Source of the DNA: Nitrospira sp.
GTDB taxonomy: Bacteria > Nitrospirota > Nitrospiria > Nitrospirales > Nitrospiraceae
Assembly: GCA_024998595.1 (NCBI GenBank)
Contig: JACOEK010000001.1
Span: 248,001-312,000 of the forward strand
Direction: 5' to 3'
DNA: 64,000 bases
The notes beneath the pieces were generated by a model that had not been told where the DNA came from, searched no databases, and worked only from the letters and a program-made list of their open reading frames with translations. The position numbers and the translations under genes are program-made. This document shows, piece after piece, positions 61,281 through 64,000 of the stretch. Within the stretch, counting starts at the first letter, position 1. Each line of letters starts with the position of its first letter.

Positions 61281-62039
61281 CTAGCTCCGCAATTTCAGCA
61301 GGTCCCGCGCCATTCTGACCTTTCCCGAAAAGTACCCTCTCGCCTGTGCGCGAACATCAAACCGTTCGGCAATGGGATAAAAATGAGACAGGATCAGCTG
61401 ATTGACCCCGGCTTCCTGCGCCACGCGGCCGCACAGGCCGGCGTGTAAATGCCCGGCTCCTGGCTGGTTCTCAGGAAACGAGCAGTCGAGAACGGCGAGA
61501 TCGGCTCCGCGGCAGAGGCGAACCAAACTTTCGCAATACAGAGAATCCCCCGAATAGGCCGCGACATGCCCTTGATAGTCGATCCGGTACCCCACGCAAT
61601 GCAGCTTGGGAGCATGGGTGACGGTGGCGGGCGTGATACGTGTGTCGCCGATCAGGAAGCTGCGATCCGACACCTCACGGATCGTGACTTTGAAGGGCGC
61701 ACGATCGAAACTCGGGAACGTCGTCATCATGGCCCGCATCAAGGTGGCGGTGCCATGCGGACCGATGAGCGTCAGCGGCGGCCTGGTCCCGCCCTGGTAT
61801 TTGCAGAAGATCACGGCATCAAAGAAGAACGGAATAAAATCCGCGAAATGGTCTGCGTGGAAATGGGAAAACAGAATGTGCGTGATCGTGTGGCGATCGA
61901 CTCCGCTCTTGATCAAATTGGAGAGCGTGCGCGGGCCGAAGTCCAACAGGAACGTCTGATCGGTCTGGATGAGGTACCCGGCGGCAGCGCGGGTGGGATG
62001 CACATTGGTTCCTGACCCCAGAACCGTGAGGCGGATCAT
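61281..62039 (-). CDS. MBL-fold hydrolase, RNase-Z/AHL-like, 252 aa
   Basis: It has the MBL motif ILFSHFHADHFADFIPF (HxHxDH), GYRIDYQGHVAAYSGDS with a later His/Asp ligand, and ILSHFYP near the end. It resembles ribonuclease Z in plan but is shorter. The substrate cannot be told from motifs. Its ATG overlaps the upstream MarR stop by four bases, so the regulator probably controls or senses its substrate. Confidence 0.87.
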   Translation of the reverse strand: MIRLTVLGSGTNVHPTRAAAGYLIQTDQTFLLDFGPRTLSNLIKSGVDRHTITHILFSHFHADHFADFIPFFFDAVIFCKYQGGTRPPLTLIGPHGTATLMRAMMTTFPSFDRAPFKVTIREVSDRSFLIGDTRITPATVTHAPKLHCVGYRIDYQGHVAAYSGDSLYCESLVRLCRGADLAVLDCSFPENQPGAGHLHAGLCGRVAQEAGVNQLILSHFYPIAERFDVRAQARGYFSGKVRMARDLLKLRS

Positions 62040-62494
62040 ACGCCCGGTTTCTCCTGAAAACTCTGATGGAGCCGCAGGAGCAGGTTGCGCAATTGATCGG
62101 CTTCTGCAGCCGAGAGCGCACGTTCGAAGAAGGGACGAAGGAATGCAATGTGCGCGGAGAAGGTAGTTTGGAACAACCGGTTGCCCTTGGCCGTCAGGCA
62201 GATGCGGGTACTGCGCCGATCGTCGGCGACTGGCGTTCGGCGAATCAGTCCCTTAGCCTCCAGACGGTCCAGCACGCCGGTGAGTGTGCCTTTCGTCACC
62301 AACGTGGCGGTCGAGAGTTCGGCGCAGGTCAATCCCTTGGTGTCACCGAGGGTGGCGATCACGTCGAATTGCGACGGGGTGAGCCGCAGCGAGCGCACAT
62401 GCCGGCTATCGGTGCGCCAAAATGCGAGATAGGTCTCGACCAGGGGACGGAGCACTTTGAGGTGGGGATCGTCTTTCAGGTCCGGAAGCTCCAT
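62036..62494 (-). CDS. MarR family transcriptional regulator, 152 aa
   Basis: It has a winged HTH (about 45-110) with LTPSQFDVIATLGDTKGLTCAELSTATLVTKGTLTGVLDRLEAKGLIRR and the wing DDRRSTRICLTAKG. Helices at both ends give the dimer. It is the first gene of a two-gene minus-strand unit with the MBL hydrolase. Confidence 0.92.
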   Translation of the reverse strand: MELPDLKDDPHLKVLRPLVETYLAFWRTDSRHVRSLRLTPSQFDVIATLGDTKGLTCAELSTATLVTKGTLTGVLDRLEAKGLIRRTPVADDRRSTRICLTAKGNRLFQTTFSAHIAFLRPFFERALSAAEADQLRNLLLRLHQSFQEKPGV

Positions 62495-62582
62495 CGCGGG
62501 CGAAGACTAGTCATCCGTGAGGCTAGCTGTCAAGAGTCGTTCGCGGGACTTGCGTTGACGCCGCACGGACCGCCCCCCTATC

Positions 62583-63227
62583 ATGTCGCCTGCCATGGCT
62601 CGTCACTTGCAATCCGGCCAAGCCAATCTCACGACCATCTTTCTCCTGCTGGGCCTTGTTGTGTCCGGGGTGTGGGTGTGGAAGCGCCTGTCGCCGGATA
62701 CGCAGGATGTGATCATCGATCAGGCCATTCCGCTGGCGGCACTGGTGATCGCCCTGCTGACCCTGGTATGGATACTGGCCGGAAAAATTCGCGCGCGCCA
62801 CAGACGAAACCAGGAACGGGCTCGGCTGATCAAGCTGTTCGAGGGCCAGGCCGCGGGCGACAAACGACTGCAGCTCGCATTCGCCGTGATTGAAGTGAAT
62901 GAGTACCGGCGCGCGGGCCTCGAGGCGATTGCGCCGCGCTTTCAAGAGTTGTTTCTCACGACACTCAAACGAGCGCTGGGTGACAAGCAACATCAGGTGC
63001 GAGGAATGGCGGCGAGCCACTTGGGCGTGATCGGGGATGACACGGTCGTGCCCCATCTTCTCGCCGCATTGGAAGACGACCATGCCTATGTGCGATCCAG
63101 TGCTGCCTTGGGCCTGGGGCGCCTGCGCGCCACTGCGGCCAAGGACAAGTTGGCCTATGTCAGTAAGGAAGATTGGGACCAAACGGTGCGGAGCCGGGCG
63201 CGGGAGGCGTTGGAGCGCATTCGCTGA
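62583..63227 (+). CDS. HEAT-repeat membrane protein, 214 aa
   Basis: It has two membrane segments (about 15-33 and 47-66) in the N-terminus and a basic KIRARHRRNQERAR. Then HEAT-like repeats (about 120-210) contain RGMAASHLGVIGDDTVVPHLLAALEDDHAYVRSSAALGLGRLRA, as in PBS-lyase/HEAT proteins. The start is ATG 62583 or 62595. It probably scaffolds proteins at the membrane. Confidence 0.82.
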   Translation: MSPAMARHLQSGQANLTTIFLLLGLVVSGVWVWKRLSPDTQDVIIDQAIPLAALVIALLTLVWILAGKIRARHRRNQERARLIKLFEGQAAGDKRLQLAFAVIEVNEYRRAGLEAIAPRFQELFLTTLKRALGDKQHQVRGMAASHLGVIGDDTVVPHLLAALEDDHAYVRSSAALGLGRLRATAAKDKLAYVSKEDWDQTVRSRAREALERIR

Positions 63228-63260
63228 GCAAGCGGAATGGATAACCCTTGTGTCGCAGGT

Positions 63261-64000
63261 TCAAGCGGCCCACTCAAGCAGCACGATTTCCGGTGTGCAG
63301 TTCAACCGCATGGGGAGGACCGACCAGCCAAGGCCGCGATTGACATACAGACGGTGGCCGCCTTTTTCATACATGCCATGAGTCCGCCCATGACAACCGG
63401 GCGGCAACCAGAATGTCGGGATACCGGGAATCCGCCATTGGCCGGCATGGCTATGGCCGCAGAGCGTGAGATCGGTGTGCTGCTCGGGTGTCAGTTGATC
63501 CAGGATATTCGGCGCGTGCGCCAGCACCAGCGTGAACCGTCCCGGTTGCGGCGAAGGAAGGCATCGAAGGTCCGCCCGATGGAGTGACGGGTCATCCAGC
63601 CCGACGATAGCGAGTTCGCCGGTGGCCACCCGAATGAAGGTGACCTGATTGAGCAGGAGTGTGACCTTGCGGCGATCGAATTGCTCGGCGAATTCATCGA
63701 CACTGATGCCGCTGTAGTGATCGTGGTTTCCGAGGGTGACGAAGACGGGAGCCAGTCGGCGCAGTTCAGTGAGAAAGCGCAACACATGCGGGAGGCCGTC
63801 CCGTACGTTGACCAGATCGCCGGTGATGAAGATCCAATCCGGCTTCAGGTCTGCCACGGTGCGAACCAGGGAGCGATGCCGGGGGCGGTAGCGGTCCAGA
63901 TGCAGATCGCTCAAATGCACCGCGCGTCGTCCAGCCAGCGGGGCGTGGGTGAGCGGCAGTCTAGTCATGGCCGTCGTAGACAGACCGATCTCCACTCCCG
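63261..64000 (-). CDS. Metallophosphoesterase (YkuE/YaeI-like), possibly 5'-truncated
   Basis: It is a two-metal phosphohydrolase with HLSDLHLDRYRP, FITGDLVN, TLGNHDHYSGIS and GHSHAGQWRIPG (the GDxHxH, GDxx, GNHD and GHxHxG boxes). GTG 63995 is the most upstream start in the window, and ATG 63968 is plausible. The frame stays open to the window edge, so the real start may lie outside. Membrane-anchored YaeI-like proteins handle UDP-sugars or lipid-linked phosphates. Confidence 0.88.
   Translation of the reverse strand, partial: GVEIGLSTTAMTRLPLTHAPLAGRRAVHLSDLHLDRYRPRHRSLVRTVADLKPDWIFITGDLVNVRDGLPHVLRFLTELRRLAPVFVTLGNHDHYSGISVDEFAEQFDRRKVTLLLNQVTFIRVATGELAIVGLDDPSLHRADLRCLPSPQPGRFTLVLAHAPNILDQLTPEQHTDLTLCGHSHAGQWRIPGIPTFWLPPGCHGRTHGMYEKGGHRLYVNRGLGWSVLPMRLNCTPEIVLLEWAA

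Overview
The window looks like chromosomal DNA of a GC-rich Gram-negative bacterium, most probably a Nitrospira-type nitrite oxidiser (phylum Nitrospirota). This rests on general gene content and gene style (Pal, LptM-like and other lipoproteins, an outer-membrane barrel, PilZ proteins, a DapL-type lysine route), not on a marker gene, so the genus is an inference. No rRNA, CRISPR array or transposase was seen.

Region 1 (1-9216) is an integrated element of about 9.1 kb sitting in a tRNA-Arg(UCG) gene. The intact tRNA is at 7-83. Its last 45 bp are repeated exactly at 9172-9216, giving attL and attR. The element carries a tyrosine integrase whose frame runs antisense through the tRNA and off the window edge, a zinc-ribbon protein overlapping the integrase start, a divergent excisionase-like protein, a possible rolling-circle Rep, and a GC-rich hairpin zone. 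Beyond that lies a visibly more AT-rich cargo block (about 3.6-8.9 kb). The cargo is: a gene split by an in-frame amber codon, a protein with a membrane tail, a PD-(D/E)XK nuclease, a fusion of a putative base-reader domain with a nuclease, and a uracil-DNA-glycosylase-fold protein with four FeS-type cysteines. This is the best candidate for an undescribed system, probably anti-phage and possibly aimed at modified DNA.

Region 2 (9.2-24 kb) is ordinary chromosome: Pal, DUF3422, two divergent PilZ genes around a perfect 20-bp palindrome, zwf, msrA, two tandem 47-aa zinc-ribbon microproteins, ttcA, a metallopeptidase/ATP-grasp pair, two tandem 123-bp near-palindromes, an outer-membrane protein, gpmA and several conserved unknowns.

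Region 3 (24-33 kb) is a biosynthetic run, argD-argF-argG-argH-(LptM-like lipoprotein)-lysA-dapA-dapB, with tight or overlapping junctions from argD to the lipoprotein. It supplies arginine and lysine/diaminopimelate. The DapL-like aminotransferase at 44.5-45.7 kb would complete a short DAP pathway.

Region 4 (33-48 kb) holds transaldolase, a family-5-like uracil-DNA glycosylase, an MltD-like transglycosylase, glycerate kinase, a rifampin-phosphotransferase-like three-domain enzyme, rmuC, a MazG-like pyrophosphatase, a zinc-ribbon/PilZ fusion, panC-folK and an acyltransferase.

Region 5 (48-64 kb) holds a Wzm/Wzt-type polysaccharide exporter pair, a methyltransferase, several lipoproteins including a BNR-type propeller, a CrtC/AttH-like lipocalin, a Lon-domain protein overlapping an ABC-2 drug/antibiotic-type exporter and followed by a SirB1-like protein, an MBL hydrolase overlapping a MarR regulator, a HEAT-repeat membrane protein, and a metallophosphoesterase cut by the window end.
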